This document shows, piece by piece, positions 26,095-35,010 of a stretch of 64,000 nucleotides of DNA. This stretch comes from Paenibacillus sp. MBLB1832 (GTDB lineage Bacteria; Bacillota; Bacilli; Paenibacillales; NBRC-103111): assembly GCF_032271945.1 (NCBI RefSeq), contig NZ_CP130319.1, positions 3,119,001-3,183,000 on the forward strand, read 5' to 3'. The notes beneath the pieces are model-generated. The model was not told the DNA's origin, made no database searches, and was given only the letters and a program-made list of their open reading frames with translations. The position numbers were made by a program, and so were the translations under genes. Positions within the stretch are counted from its first letter, which is position 1. Every line of letters starts with the position of its first letter.

Positions 26095-27525
26095 TTAAAT
26101 CAAGCTTTCAGCGACATAGGAAGGCCTTTCCAACTTCTTGTTTGGCTTCGTTCTAACCGCCACTTGCTTAACCGTTTCCTTTGGCGCATGTGTAGACTTC
26201 TTCTTACGAATTTTGTCCTGCAACCTGTTCAAACGTTTCTCCCAAGCATCTTCTAGCTCCGAGAACTTCCGATCCGCACGTTGCAGTGCACGTCTGCGCC
26301 AGAGCTTCGCCCACGCTTCTTCCGTATAGAAAACCGCGAGTTCCAGATTCTTCTCTTTATGCTCGTAGTACATCGCCAGCTCCAAATAGGGCTCCAATTG
26401 CGACGAAATACTTGATGGCTTCAAGAGAATAGCAGTTTTCCAAAGCTCCACTGCTCGTGAATAACGGCCTCTCTTCTTATACCAATCCGCTAATTGCATT
26501 GCTGCAATTTCCCGATCCGCAGGCGGCCGATCTGGTACTTCATCTAGTAATCTTGTATATAACCTATCGAAATAACGCTCTGCTTTAGCGATGCGATCCA
26601 TTTTGTCGAGCCAAACACCGGTACGATACAGCTCTTCCAAATCAAGTTGATGAAGTTCTTCTGCACCAAAACCGCCTTCGTCCGTTTCAACATCAGAGCA
26701 GTATTCTTCGTCCATGCTATCTTCATTTGCAGGTGTCAATAACCGACCAAAATGAATCGCAAGCGCAGCCAATGTCACAATATCATGCTCATTGTGCACG
26801 AAGACTCCCTTAAGGACAGAAGGATCCTTCTCTGCTAAATAGAGAAAATACAACGCAGGTGCCATCGATCCTGGCACATCATCCACTCGTTCGAAGCCAA
26901 GTCTGGCCTCCTCCACTTTGCTCAAACGGCAGGATGGCAGCGAGTTCCGCCACAAACTACGAGCTGAATAGAGAAGATCCAGCTGCAGAAGCTCTGCATC
27001 TTCAAGAGCTAGTCGATTCAGGACGAAGCGATTTTTAAGAATCGGCCAATCGAACGTACGTCCGTTATAGGAGACGATATGAGTAAAGCGGCCGAGCAGC
27101 GCTTGCAGGTAAAGGAGCATCGCCTGCTCCTCAGCAGGGTTTCGAATGAAGAGCTGTTCCACGATGAACTGCTCATCCTCGTAGTAGCCGATGCCAACCA
27201 TGAACGGCACGTTCCCTGCGCCGACGCCGAGTCCGGTCGTTTCCGTGTCGAAGAAGAGCAACTCTTCGGCCCGGACGACGGCGTCGTGCTCGTGAAAGCT
27301 GGACAGCTGCGGCGCCACATCGGCGAGGTCACTCAGCCGATATTTGCCGTGCACGCTGTCCGCGCCGTACACACGGCGCCGCATCACGAACGAGCCCCCA
27401 GGGCTCGTCGCGATATGGGCGCCGAGCTGCGCCCATTCGCCCCCCGCCTCGGGCGGGGGCGGCGGCGTTGCACTTGCCGCTGCGGGTCCCCGCAGGCGGC
27501 CGAGCCTTTCGCGGAGCCCGCTCAT
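26095..27525 (-). CDS. mrfB: MrfB-like RNase H-fold exonuclease (YprB)
   Basis: The 476-aa protein has a DEDD-type exonuclease domain: FFDTETTGLG (about 90-100), HIVSYNGRTFDWPIL, and HNEHDIVTLAALA near 245. It is followed by a helical repeat-like C-terminal half (tetratricopeptide-like, about 290-420) and a basic tail. In Bacillus the MrfA-MrfB pair repairs mitomycin C adducts independently of UvrA. The start overlaps the mrfA stop by 4 bases. The N-terminus has a Pro run (ATPPPPPEAGG) and lies in a very GC-rich patch. Confidence 0.88.
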   Translation of the reverse strand: MSGLRERLGRLRGPAAASATPPPPPEAGGEWAQLGAHIATSPGGSFVMRRRVYGADSVHGKYRLSDLADVAPQLSSFHEHDAVVRAEELLFFDTETTGLGVGAGNVPFMVGIGYYEDEQFIVEQLFIRNPAEEQAMLLYLQALLGRFTHIVSYNGRTFDWPILKNRFVLNRLALEDAELLQLDLLYSARSLWRNSLPSCRLSKVEEARLGFERVDDVPGSMAPALYFLYLAEKDPSVLKGVFVHNEHDIVTLAALAIHFGRLLTPANEDSMDEEYCSDVETDEGGFGAEELHQLDLEELYRTGVWLDKMDRIAKAERYFDRLYTRLLDEVPDRPPADREIAAMQLADWYKKRGRYSRAVELWKTAILLKPSSISSQLEPYLELAMYYEHKEKNLELAVFYTEEAWAKLWRRRALQRADRKFSELEDAWEKRLNRLQDKIRKKKSTHAPKETVKQVAVRTKPNKKLERPSYVAESLI

Positions 27526-29810
27526 CGGGCACCGCCATTGAGCTGCGCAAGCAGCTCCAACGCGAGCTGCTTGCCGAGCAGACCGACCTCTTCGATCGGC
27601 CCGACGCAGGCCGGGCAGCCACTGATACAGCCGCAGCTCGTGATTAGGCTGCGCGCTTGGTCCATCAGCTGTCCGTGGACCTCGTACAGCCGATCACTTA
27701 GCCCTACGCCGCCAGGGTACCGGTCGTAGAAAAACACCGTCGGCAGCTTATTATGCACGGCCTTAACCTGCGGTACGACCCGAATATCCAGCGGGTCGCA
27801 CATCAAATACAACGGCGCCAGATGCCCGAGTACGTTCGCGATCCCAAGCAGCGCATGCTGCATGTCATTCGCCGAACGTCCCTTAGCCATCTCCTCGTCA
27901 AACGTGAACCAGTAAGAGCTGGTGTGAAGCTCCTCTTCAGGCAAACGAATCGGTCCTGATCCGATGTTTTCATGTGTACGCAATCGAATTTTTTTGAAAA
28001 TCGTAGGCTGCGCGTTCACCGTCACCTCGCCTAGTTGACGAAGTAATCCGCCAGTGCGCCCCTCACGGTTCACATGCAGTACTTTCAACTGAACAGCCAT
28101 GCTCGCATCTGTGAAATAATCGACATTGACTTGTCGAACGAATGCCTTCTTCTCTTCGTAATCCAACTTTTCCACTTGGAATTGAATTCCCTCATGAATA
28201 TAAATAGCCTCTTCGTGAATTAATGTGGGCGCGCTAAACCTATCACACTCCCCAATAACCCGGTGACCATTCGTCATATCAATAATAATAAAATTCTCTT
28301 GCGCCGCCGAGCGCAGCGAGATGTTATGCGCAGGGAAAGACTGCTCCATCCAATACCACCGATCATTCGCGTGATGGAGTACTTGTTCTTCTGTCAAATA
28401 CTCCAGCACATCGGTAAGAGACTCCTCACCGAACTTCTCATGGGCTTCGAAAGGCAGCTCATACGCCGCACACTTCACATGATCGACAAGGATGATCAGG
28501 TTGTCTGGATGAATGCGAGCCTGCTCCGGCGGCCGCTCGAAGAAATACCGCGGATTCTGGATCAAATATTGATCCAGCGGATTGCTGCTCGCGACGAGAA
28601 TCGTCAGCGAGGTCTCCTGCCGCCGCCCGGCACGCCCGGACTGCTGCCAAGTGCTGGCTATCGTCCCTGGATAGCCATTGAGCACGCACGCTTGCAGCTG
28701 GCCGATGTCGATGCCCAGCTCCAGTGCGTTCGTGCTCACGACGCCGCGGATTTCCCCGCTGCGTAAGCCTCTTTCAATCTCCCGGCGCAGCTTCGGGAGA
28801 TATCCGCCGCGATAGCCGCGGATCGATTTGCTGCCCAGCTCGTGGCTTACGAGCTCCTGCAGGTAGGTCAGCAAAATCTCGACCCTCACGCGGCTCCGTG
28901 CAAACACGATCGTCTGGATCCCGCTTCGCAGCAGCGTACCCGCTAGCTTGCGCGTCTCCAAGACGGAGCTTTTGCGAATGCCCAACTGTTGATTGACAAC
29001 TGGCGGGTTATAGAACACGAAGTGTTTTTCGCCTGCTGGAGCACCGTTATTATCAATCAACGTTACCGATTCGCCAATAAGCCGTTCTGCATGCTCCTTC
29101 GGGTTCTCAATCGTCGCGGATGCGCAAATAAACTGCGGATTTGAGCCATAAAATCGGCAAATCCGCTTTAATCTTCGAATCACATTCGCAACATGGCTGC
29201 CGAAAACACCGCGATACGAATGCACCTCATCAATGACGATATAAGTGAGATTCTCAAACAACTTGACCCATTTCGTATGATGAGGCAGTATTGCGGAATG
29301 CAGCATATCGGGATTCGTCACGACAATATGTCCTGCATTACGAATCGCCTGACGCACAGTAGGCGGCGTGTCCCCATCATAGGTATGAGTTTTCAAATCC
29401 ACACCCATGTAATCGATCATTTCTTGTAATTCAGCTACCTGATCCTGTGCCAATGCTTTGGTTGGGAACAAATATAACGCGCGCGACGCATCATTTTCCA
29501 AAACCTTTTGGATCACTGGCAGGTTATAGCATAATGTTTTCCCAGAAGCAGTCGGCGTTACCGTGACAACATGCTTTCCCGAAGTTGCATGGCGGAAAGA
29601 CTCCGCTTGGTGCGTATAGAGCTGGTGAATTTGTTTATGTCGAAGAGCAGGACGAATACCCTCATGTAATCCTTCTGGAAAATCAGCCAGCTTAGGATCG
29701 CGCGGGGGTATCGTGTGCCAATAGGTGACTTGAGCCATGATTTCAGGCGTTTGGCGCAGCCCTTGAATCATTTCTATCATAGAAGAGACTTTACCTGTGA
29801 AAGGATTCAT
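27522..29810 (-). CDS. mrfA: MrfA-like DEXH helicase (YprA)
   Basis: The 762-aa superfamily 2 helicase has TPTASGKT (motif I), IDEVHSYRG (motif II, DEVH), ICASATIENP (motif III), ALELGIDIG (motif V), QQSGRAGRR (motif VI), a DUF1998-type C-terminal region and the four-Cys zinc site SCGCISGCPACVG. In Bacillus this helicase works with MrfB in repair of mitomycin C damage. The ATG at 29810 has AAGGAG 9 bases before it. A predicted promoter with a LexA-like box lies directly upstream, so it may be SOS-induced here. Confidence 0.92.
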   Translation of the reverse strand: MNPFTGKVSSMIEMIQGLRQTPEIMAQVTYWHTIPPRDPKLADFPEGLHEGIRPALRHKQIHQLYTHQAESFRHATSGKHVVTVTPTASGKTLCYNLPVIQKVLENDASRALYLFPTKALAQDQVAELQEMIDYMGVDLKTHTYDGDTPPTVRQAIRNAGHIVVTNPDMLHSAILPHHTKWVKLFENLTYIVIDEVHSYRGVFGSHVANVIRRLKRICRFYGSNPQFICASATIENPKEHAERLIGESVTLIDNNGAPAGEKHFVFYNPPVVNQQLGIRKSSVLETRKLAGTLLRSGIQTIVFARSRVRVEILLTYLQELVSHELGSKSIRGYRGGYLPKLRREIERGLRSGEIRGVVSTNALELGIDIGQLQACVLNGYPGTIASTWQQSGRAGRRQETSLTILVASSNPLDQYLIQNPRYFFERPPEQARIHPDNLIILVDHVKCAAYELPFEAHEKFGEESLTDVLEYLTEEQVLHHANDRWYWMEQSFPAHNISLRSAAQENFIIIDMTNGHRVIGECDRFSAPTLIHEEAIYIHEGIQFQVEKLDYEEKKAFVRQVNVDYFTDASMAVQLKVLHVNREGRTGGLLRQLGEVTVNAQPTIFKKIRLRTHENIGSGPIRLPEEELHTSSYWFTFDEEMAKGRSANDMQHALLGIANVLGHLAPLYLMCDPLDIRVVPQVKAVHNKLPTVFFYDRYPGGVGLSDRLYEVHGQLMDQARSLITSCGCISGCPACVGPIEEVGLLGKQLALELLAQLNGGAR

Positions 29811-29843
29811 CAATCGAATCTCCTTACCCATATCGTTTCTTCC

Positions 29844-29872
29844 ATTTTACAGAATATACGTTCGTATGTCTA
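29844..29872 (-). promoter_or_regulatory. mrfA promoter with an embedded LexA-like box
   Basis: Minus-strand TAGACA, 17 bases, TAAAAT makes a good SigA promoter. The spacer contains CGAACGTATATTCT (29851-29864), 11 of 14 matches to the CGAACATATGTTCG SOS box seen before lexA and yneA in Bacillus. A repressor there would block the promoter. Confidence 0.5.
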
Positions 29873-30085
29873 CATTAAATCAGCTGAATCGTCATAATCG
29901 TACCGAATGCCGTCCAGCACTTCGCTTGAAACTGGAGTGGTCAATGCGAACGCTTGGTTGGCACTTTCTTGCATTTTAAATAACACTTCTTGATAATCTC
30001 TTGATCGTTGCTCTTCACTTTCATGTTTCATAGCGGTTCGTAAAGCTCTTTCGATGATTATCACATCATGGCTCGTGAAATTCAT
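29870..30085 (-). CDS. small hypothetical protein, 71 aa
   Basis: A short acidic helical protein (MNFTSHDVIIIERALRTAM at its start) with no membrane segment and no recognised domain. The ATG at 30085 has AGGTG 9 bases upstream; a GTG at 30097 overlaps that site. It lies before mrfA on the same strand, and its stop codon overlaps the -35 of the predicted mrfA promoter. Function is unknown. Confidence 0.6.
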   Translation of the reverse strand: MNFTSHDVIIIERALRTAMKHESEEQRSRDYQEVLFKMQESANQAFALTTPVSSEVLDGIRYDYDDSADLM

Positions 30086-30238
30086 GGCTTCTCGCACCTC
30101 ATTTTGGTCAACTTGTCATAACCTCTAGCTTTGCCAAATAAAGCCATGTCCATACAATCATATGAGAAGATCATAAATTCGTAATCCTGTTTCCTTTCAG
30201 GTAAAATAAGGATGAAATCGAATAAGGAGGAACTCATA

Positions 30239-30832
30239 ATGTCCACATCTCCATCCAATGAGGTTGAAGCTAATCGCCAACCAGATCATGAAATCAACCC
30301 GCAATTCATCGAACGCTGGTCGCCTCGTTCCTTCTCCGATCAAGACGTGCCTGAAGACGTTCTACTTTGCTTATTGGAAGCTGCTCGATGGGCGCCATCG
30401 GGTAACAACAATCAGCCTTGGCGTTTTATCATCGCACGTACACCTGAGCACCTCACTGCCTTCCATTCCTTCATTCACCCAAGCAATCGTGTCTGGTGTG
30501 AGAAGGCGCCTGTGCTCGCCCTCGCTATATCTCATACGCTAACTCCGCGCGGCACTGAAAATGCAAGCCATGCTTTCGATACAGGCACAGCCTGGGGATA
30601 CTTGGCACTAGAAGCAAATAATCAAGGATTGATCACGCATGCGATGGGTGGTTTCGATCGTGATCTCGCTCGCCAAACGCTGAACATTCCTAACGATTAT
30701 GCCATTCATGCGGTCATTGCGATCGGCTATCGCGGTCCTGTTGATGCGCTTCCTGAGAATTTGCGGGAACGTGAAGTTCCATCCAGCAGAAATGAAGTCT
30801 CTACATTCACTTATTTCGGAAAATTCGAATAA
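30239..30832 (+). CDS. nitroreductase family protein
   Basis: The 197-aa FMN-dependent oxidoreductase has the family's N-terminal ERWSPRSFSDQDVP and EAARWAPSGNNNQPWRF, the FMN-contact segment, and a C-terminal AVIAIGYRGPVDALPE. It would reduce nitro compounds, quinones or similar with NAD(P)H as a cytosolic dimer. The ATG at 30239 follows AAGGAGG by 8 bases; an upstream ATG at 30212 has no such site. It is monocistronic and ends at a strong terminator. Confidence 0.9.
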   Translation: MSTSPSNEVEANRQPDHEINPQFIERWSPRSFSDQDVPEDVLLCLLEAARWAPSGNNNQPWRFIIARTPEHLTAFHSFIHPSNRVWCEKAPVLALAISHTLTPRGTENASHAFDTGTAWGYLALEANNQGLITHAMGGFDRDLARQTLNIPNDYAIHAVIAIGYRGPVDALPENLREREVPSSRNEVSTFTYFGKFE

Positions 30833-30849
30833 AGATTATCGCTTGCATT

Positions 30850-30903
30850 GAAAAAAAGAACACTTTCGCTCACAGTCAGACCGTGAATGAATGTGTTCTT
30901 TTC
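30850..30903. terminator. bidirectional intrinsic terminator
   Basis: AAGAACACTTTC pairs with GAATGTGTTCTT (one mismatch) with an inner TCAC/GTGA extension, and T/A runs flank both sides. It serves the nitroreductase gene (+) and the convergent membrane hydrolase gene (-). Confidence 0.85.
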
Positions 30904-30905
30904 AT

Positions 30906-31904
30906 CTAAACAAATGGCGGGTCCCACGCCTTCTTATCCATACCAATCCGATCACTAACGACCTTCATATCTCGATCTAGCTGAACATCAACGCCAAAGG
31001 GAAACTTTCGTTGTTTATGCCAAAAGCGTGCATCCCGCCACTCTACGAGGTAGCCGTCATTTTTCTCTTTCCAGCTCACATGAATACGCTGTGCGAAAGT
31101 TAGGAAGGCACGAACACCTTTCGTCGACATGCTAGCTTGCACAACAGGATGCGTTTCATGTTGATTGTAATCTTTTTTGCTATATTGCTCGTGCACGATG
31201 ACTTGCCCAAACCGAATTTCCCCCAAGTAAAAGCAGCAATCGCTCTCAAGTACAAATTGCCACAAGAACCAACTCAGACTGGGGACGAGATGGCAAATGC
31301 CATCTTCCCTGTTTAATGCAATTTTCACACGTTTCACATGACGATTACGCTGCATCGTACGTATGGCCATGTAGAAGATGGCGGCCGCATAAATCAGAGC
31401 AAACATTTCCCCAACATAGCTCCCACCTCCGCCGTGCCATGCAAAAAACCAAACGCCAGCGCCCAACGCATGTAAGGCGAACAAGAAGGGCTCATACAGA
31501 CATAGCGTATCGAGGTGAAGCCACTTTTTCGAGAAAGGACGCAAGCATTGCACGCCATACGTATTGAATAAATCCAAACCAACATGCAGCACGACCGCAG
31601 CGAAAATCCAGGCATACAGGCTGAGCAAATGATCCCACACACCGAAAATACCTGCTAAGGGCAGCGCAAACAAGATAGGCCATATCAGTAAAGCTGGCAA
31701 GGAGTGGGTCACGCCACGATGAATTTGGACATAATACGCATATCCTTTTAACCGTGCGAAGGTATCCAAATCAGGAGCATGCGATCCCAGCAACGTACCT
31801 GCCAGGATGGCATGTGCTAAGGCTGGATCCTGCACAACGGCAGGTTCCAAACAAGCCAGTCCCGCTAAAGTGACGCCAAACAATAGATGACTCCCTGTAT
31901 CCAT
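30906..31904 (-). CDS. yfhP: membrane-bound metal-dependent hydrolase (YfhP/DUF457)
   Basis: The 332-aa protein opens MDTGSHLLFGVTLAGLA and contains GSHAPDLDTF and HRGVTHSLPAL, the His/Asp sites of the DUF457 (YdjM/YfhP) membrane hydrolase family. Four to five hydrophobic helices fill residues 1-185 and a soluble domain forms the C-terminus. It is 3 bases downstream of an acyltransferase-like gene and is the last of a three-gene operon. The biochemical reaction of the family is not established; the neighbours point to a lipid substrate. Confidence 0.82.
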   Translation of the reverse strand: MDTGSHLLFGVTLAGLACLEPAVVQDPALAHAILAGTLLGSHAPDLDTFARLKGYAYYVQIHRGVTHSLPALLIWPILFALPLAGIFGVWDHLLSLYAWIFAAVVLHVGLDLFNTYGVQCLRPFSKKWLHLDTLCLYEPFLFALHALGAGVWFFAWHGGGGSYVGEMFALIYAAAIFYMAIRTMQRNRHVKRVKIALNREDGICHLVPSLSWFLWQFVLESDCCFYLGEIRFGQVIVHEQYSKKDYNQHETHPVVQASMSTKGVRAFLTFAQRIHVSWKEKNDGYLVEWRDARFWHKQRKFPFGVDVQLDRDMKVVSDRIGMDKKAWDPPFV

Positions 31905-31907
31905 CTG

Positions 31908-32852
31908 TCACGCTCCCTTTTTCTCATGCTGTTTTAAACTCGCTTGCTCTTCCCACCGTTCATGCACATTCCACCAGTAGAACCACGATTCTGGCTGTGC
32001 GCGTATAACTTGCTCCATAAACGCATTCAAGACGACATTCGCTTCGGCTCGCGCCGCTCTCGGTCCTTTTGGCACAAACGAACTGTCTGCACGCAGCAGT
32101 AGAGGCGCTTCAGCCACTAGGCGGTGCTCAAAGCCATGAACGCGATATCCATAGAAAGGTACAACGGGAATCCCCTCATCTAAGGCCAGCATTGCCGTTC
32201 CTTCCGGCGTCCTTGTCGTTCTACCAAATAACGTTGAAAGCGGAAAATTCGGTCGCCAGAAATCGCCTAGAAGAAACACAATTCCACCATCGAGAAGATG
32301 CTTGCGCAATGCTCGATACAGCTGCAAGGGAGGTACGCTGTCATAATCCAACCCTTTGCAACCCATCTCGGCAAACTTTAGATAGATCGGTCTAAGCTCT
32401 GAGCTTCCAGCAGAAGCAACCGTCAGACAATCGAAGCGATGAGCGAAGTACCGATAGTAAAGAAAGAAGTTGCCACTATGCGGCGTATATAAAATAAAGC
32501 CTTTTCCAGCCGCTATGCGCTGCGCTTCTTGTATATTTTCGTCCCCTTCGAGTTCGAAGTGAGGGATACGTGTTCCATCAACCCCAACGAGAATTTCGTA
32601 AAGGGTGAAGATGACATTTTGCATATACCCTTTCAAAATCTTTCTGAGCTTCCTGCTCGGCATTGGGCCTAATAGATCAACTAAGTTACTTTCTACTCGC
32701 ATTAGGAAGCCGCGTCGGCAAAACACATACACGACATGAGCTACTCCTATACACAAGATATTCATCAGCCACAGTGGCATCCAGTGTGAAAGCCTGGTTA
32801 TTCGATCAATTCGACGTGAATCTGAGGTTAATTTGGCAATCCACGCATACAT
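31908..32852 (-). CDS. LpxL/HtrB-like lysophospholipid acyltransferase family protein
   Basis: The 314-aa protein matches the LpxL/HtrB-type acyltransferase pattern: an N-terminal hydrophobic helix ([18 protein letters not shown]), then [14 protein letters not shown] (catalytic His in place of the usual H-x4-D/E, here HSGNF), GDFWRP and [20 protein letters not shown]. It would acylate a lipid or lysolipid at the membrane using acyl-ACP or acyl-CoA. It lies between a GNAT-fold N-acyltransferase-like gene and the DUF457 gene, in close spacing. The organism lacks lipid A, so the acceptor must be something else. Confidence 0.8.
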   Translation of the reverse strand: MYAWIAKLTSDSRRIDRITRLSHWMPLWLMNILCIGVAHVVYVFCRRGFLMRVESNLVDLLGPMPSRKLRKILKGYMQNVIFTLYEILVGVDGTRIPHFELEGDENIQEAQRIAAGKGFILYTPHSGNFFLYYRYFAHRFDCLTVASAGSSELRPIYLKFAEMGCKGLDYDSVPPLQLYRALRKHLLDGGIVFLLGDFWRPNFPLSTLFGRTTRTPEGTAMLALDEGIPVVPFYGYRVHGFEHRLVAEAPLLLRADSSFVPKGPRAARAEANVVLNAFMEQVIRAQPESWFYWWNVHERWEEQASLKQHEKKGA

Positions 32853-32870
32853 GTAAAGACATCCTCCTGA

Positions 32871-33641
32871 CTATGTGGCTAGAAAGTGACGTTTGTATCG
32901 GCGAGTGACCTTCTCTTTCTCCAAAACAATGAAGAAATCGACCGTCCCAAACAACTCATCATAAGCAGGGTCCCCAGCAATTTCCGCGCCCAGCCATTGG
33001 TAGCCTTTCATCAGTGGAGGAAGCTTTCGAAACAACTCTTTCTCGCTGCCACTCAATTCAATCTGGGAGAGGCCTGTGATTCGATATGATGGGAGGGGCT
33101 GGATACCGTAACGGTCTGTCCACACCTGCTTCAAGCGCAACAACGAATAGATCTCATTCAACGCTTCCATCTGAGCAAAATGAACCGAAGCACATCCAAT
33201 AAGATGTGAGAAGCCATTCTCACTGCTATAGCCTGCAATGCCTTCCCAAAGCAATTGAATTGTTCTGCCATCCCGATATGGGGGTGCCACGCAGCTTCGA
33301 CCAAGCTCTAAGGATTGTTTTTTCCGTTGCGCGTAAGCGCTCAGATCAAACTCCGTTTCCGAGTAAAAGCCAATGCCCTCCACAGCGCGGTCGCCAGGCA
33401 GGAGTCGATACGTACCGACAACCTCTTCGGTCTCGAGATCTTGCACAATCAGATGATCACAATACGCGTCAAAATCGTCAGATTCCAGCTTGCGCTCATT
33501 GAGCATCCGAAAATTGTTCTCTTCTTCAACAAAAACTTGATAACGAAGGCGCATCGCTTGCTCAATTTCACCTGTGTTGCTGGCTAGCTTGACCGCAAGC
33601 TTTGCTGGTTGTGGCGCCGTTTGCAGAGGTACTCTCATCAT
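32871..33641 (-). CDS. OlsB-like GNAT N-acyltransferase
   Basis: The 256-aa protein resembles the GNAT/autoinducer-synthase-type acyltransferases (OlsB group): AMRLRYQVFVEEENNF near residue 30, CDHLIVQDLETEEVVGTYRLL, and LELGRSCVAPPYRDGRTIQLLWEGI, the acyl-donor pocket. In other bacteria OlsB attaches a 3-hydroxyacyl chain to the amino group of an amino acid and an OlsA-type enzyme adds the second chain. Here an acyltransferase-like gene follows 18 bases later. It could make an aminolipid, but the amino acid cannot be told. The start may be either of two adjacent ATG codons. Confidence 0.75.
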   Translation of the reverse strand: MMRVPLQTAPQPAKLAVKLASNTGEIEQAMRLRYQVFVEEENNFRMLNERKLESDDFDAYCDHLIVQDLETEEVVGTYRLLPGDRAVEGIGFYSETEFDLSAYAQRKKQSLELGRSCVAPPYRDGRTIQLLWEGIAGYSSENGFSHLIGCASVHFAQMEALNEIYSLLRLKQVWTDRYGIQPLPSYRITGLSQIELSGSEKELFRKLPPLMKGYQWLGAEIAGDPAYDELFGTVDFFIVLEKEKVTRRYKRHFLAT

Positions 33642-33756
33642 CTTTGCCTCACACCTCTCGACTAAAAGTTTAACAACTTCAGCATAACGGAGAATTATTT
33701 CCTGTTGATTTGCGTGTTGTAAAGATATTGTAACTTTCGTGATATCCGTCTATATA

Positions 33757-33800
33757 AAATAAAAAAATAGCGCAATCGCCTCCTCGGCGACTTGCACTAT
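33757..33800 (-). terminator. intrinsic terminator of the 34-aa ORF
   Basis: On the minus strand ATAGTGCAAGTCGCC pairs with GGCGATTGCGCTAT around a short GAGGA loop, followed by TTTTTTTATT. It lies about 40 bases after the stop of the small ORF at 33841-33945. Confidence 0.88.
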
Positions 33801-33840
33801 CCACATGGCCCCACCTATGTCTGACCCCTCGATCTATCCT

Positions 33841-33945
33841 TTAGGAATCATTATCTTTAAACGATTTCCATATTTCTTTAATCATGATGAAAAAGATCGC
33901 AGAGATAAAGATAGAAAGCAGCACTTCACCAAGTGTAATTTCCAT
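33841..33945 (-). CDS. small single-helix membrane protein, 34 aa
   Basis: An ORF of 34 codons with AGGTGAAGG just before the ATG. It encodes a single hydrophobic helix (GEVLLSIFISAIFFIMIKEI) and a short basic/acidic tail. It stands alone between two intrinsic terminators on the same strand, so it is its own transcription unit. It resembles, in build only, the small putative holin-like toxins of Bacillales. Function not established. It is too short for usual gene calls. Confidence 0.65.
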   Translation of the reverse strand: MEITLGEVLLSIFISAIFFIMIKEIWKSFKDNDS

Positions 33946-34011
33946 ACCTTCACCTCGATTACCTTTATTGCTTAGTGTATGAGGTTAGGGCAAGAAATTG
34001 ACGTCTATATG

Positions 34012-34056
34012 CAAAAATAAGCTCCTCCCGTCTCAAACGAACGGAAGAAGCTTATT
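34012..34056 (-). terminator. intrinsic terminator of rnz
   Basis: Minus-strand AATAAGCTTCTTCCGT pairs with ACGGGAGGAGCTTATT (G-T pairs allowed) and is followed by a five-T run. It starts 3 bases after the rnz stop. Confidence 0.85.
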
Positions 34057-34059
34057 CAA

Positions 34060-34989
34060 TCACACTTTACGTGGGATGTCGAAGCACCAGAAGTCCTTCG
34101 CCAGATAGCTGTTAGCGTGAATATGCTGCGCCTCATGCAATAATTCCGTCACGCTATCGCCCTGATAGCGCGAGCTCAAGTGCGTCATAATCAGCGCATT
34201 CGCACCTGCTTCTTGCGCCGTCCGCGCGGCATCCGTCGATGTCGCGTGGTCAAACGCATACGCGAGCTCCTGCTTATCCATCGCGAATGTCGCTTCATGG
34301 ACGAGGACGTCTGCGCCGCGCGCTAGCTTTTTGGCACCCTCACAATATCTGGTGTCGCCAAGAACCACCACCACACGCCCTGGAACAGGCGCGCCAAGAA
34401 AATCCTCCCCATTCAGTGTTCGGCCATCCTCTAACTGAATCGTTAGCCCTTGCTTCAACTTGCCGAATAGCGGGCCTGGCGGCACACCAAGCTCTTTTAA
34501 CTTTTCATTCAGCAGCTTGCCAGGCTGATCTTTCTCAACGATGCGATAGCCGAAGCATTCGATGCGATGCTCTAACCGCGCTGTTTCCACCAGGAAGCTC
34601 TCATCTTCGAAAATAACACCTTCATCCGTCAACTCGACGATATGCAGCGTATAGGTCAAATGCGCCCCGCTAACCTCAAGCGCTGTCTCCACGAATGCCT
34701 TCAATCCCTTTGGTCCGTATAAAGTCAACGGTGTATCTCCGCCCAAATAGGAGCGGCTCGTTAACAACCCAGGTAATCCATATACATGATCACCATGCAG
34801 ATGTGTGATGAATATTTTCTCCGTGCGTCCTAGCTTCACAGGAGAATGCAGGATTTGTTGCTGTGTGCCTTCTCCACAATCGAATAACCAGTAGGTGCCA
34901 CGTTCATCTAGCAAATTCAACGCAATCGAGGTCACATTCCGCTGTTTGGAAGGCATGCCTGCCCCTGTTCCCAAAAAATACAAGTCCAC
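34060..34989 (-). CDS. rnz: ribonuclease Z
   Basis: The 309-aa metallo-beta-lactamase-fold enzyme matures tRNA 3' ends. It has the expected opening (LYFLGTGAGMPSKQRNVTS), the zinc motif THLHGDHVYGLPGLL (about 62-76), GDTRYC, and HEATFAMD with a final TSTDAA and MTHLSSRY. Its length is typical (about 307). The start is GTG with GGAG 8 bases before it. It follows metH by 21 bases on the same strand and ends at its own terminator. It is probably essential or near-essential for tRNAs without encoded CCA. Confidence 0.95.
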   Translation of the reverse strand: MDLYFLGTGAGMPSKQRNVTSIALNLLDERGTYWLFDCGEGTQQQILHSPVKLGRTEKIFITHLHGDHVYGLPGLLTSRSYLGGDTPLTLYGPKGLKAFVETALEVSGAHLTYTLHIVELTDEGVIFEDESFLVETARLEHRIECFGYRIVEKDQPGKLLNEKLKELGVPPGPLFGKLKQGLTIQLEDGRTLNGEDFLGAPVPGRVVVVLGDTRYCEGAKKLARGADVLVHEATFAMDKQELAYAFDHATSTDAARTAQEAGANALIMTHLSSRYQGDSVTELLHEAQHIHANSYLAKDFWCFDIPRKV

Positions 34990-35010
34990 AAGCCCTACTC
35001 CATTCTATGT

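Noticed and set aside
27079..27729. 216-aa + strand open frame
   Set aside because: It is antisense to mrfA/mrfB in a GC-rich patch, where stops are rare on the opposite strand. No ribosome binding site and no recognisable motif.
27522..29810. Reading mrfA as a defence-system helicase
   Set aside because: It has the YprA layout (DEVH helicase, four-Cys tail) and overlaps mrfB, which fits mitomycin repair. No defence genes lie nearby.
33841..33945. Definite toxin-antitoxin assignment for the 34-aa ORF
   Set aside because: Only a hydrophobic helix is visible; no antitoxin RNA or toxin motif can be shown.
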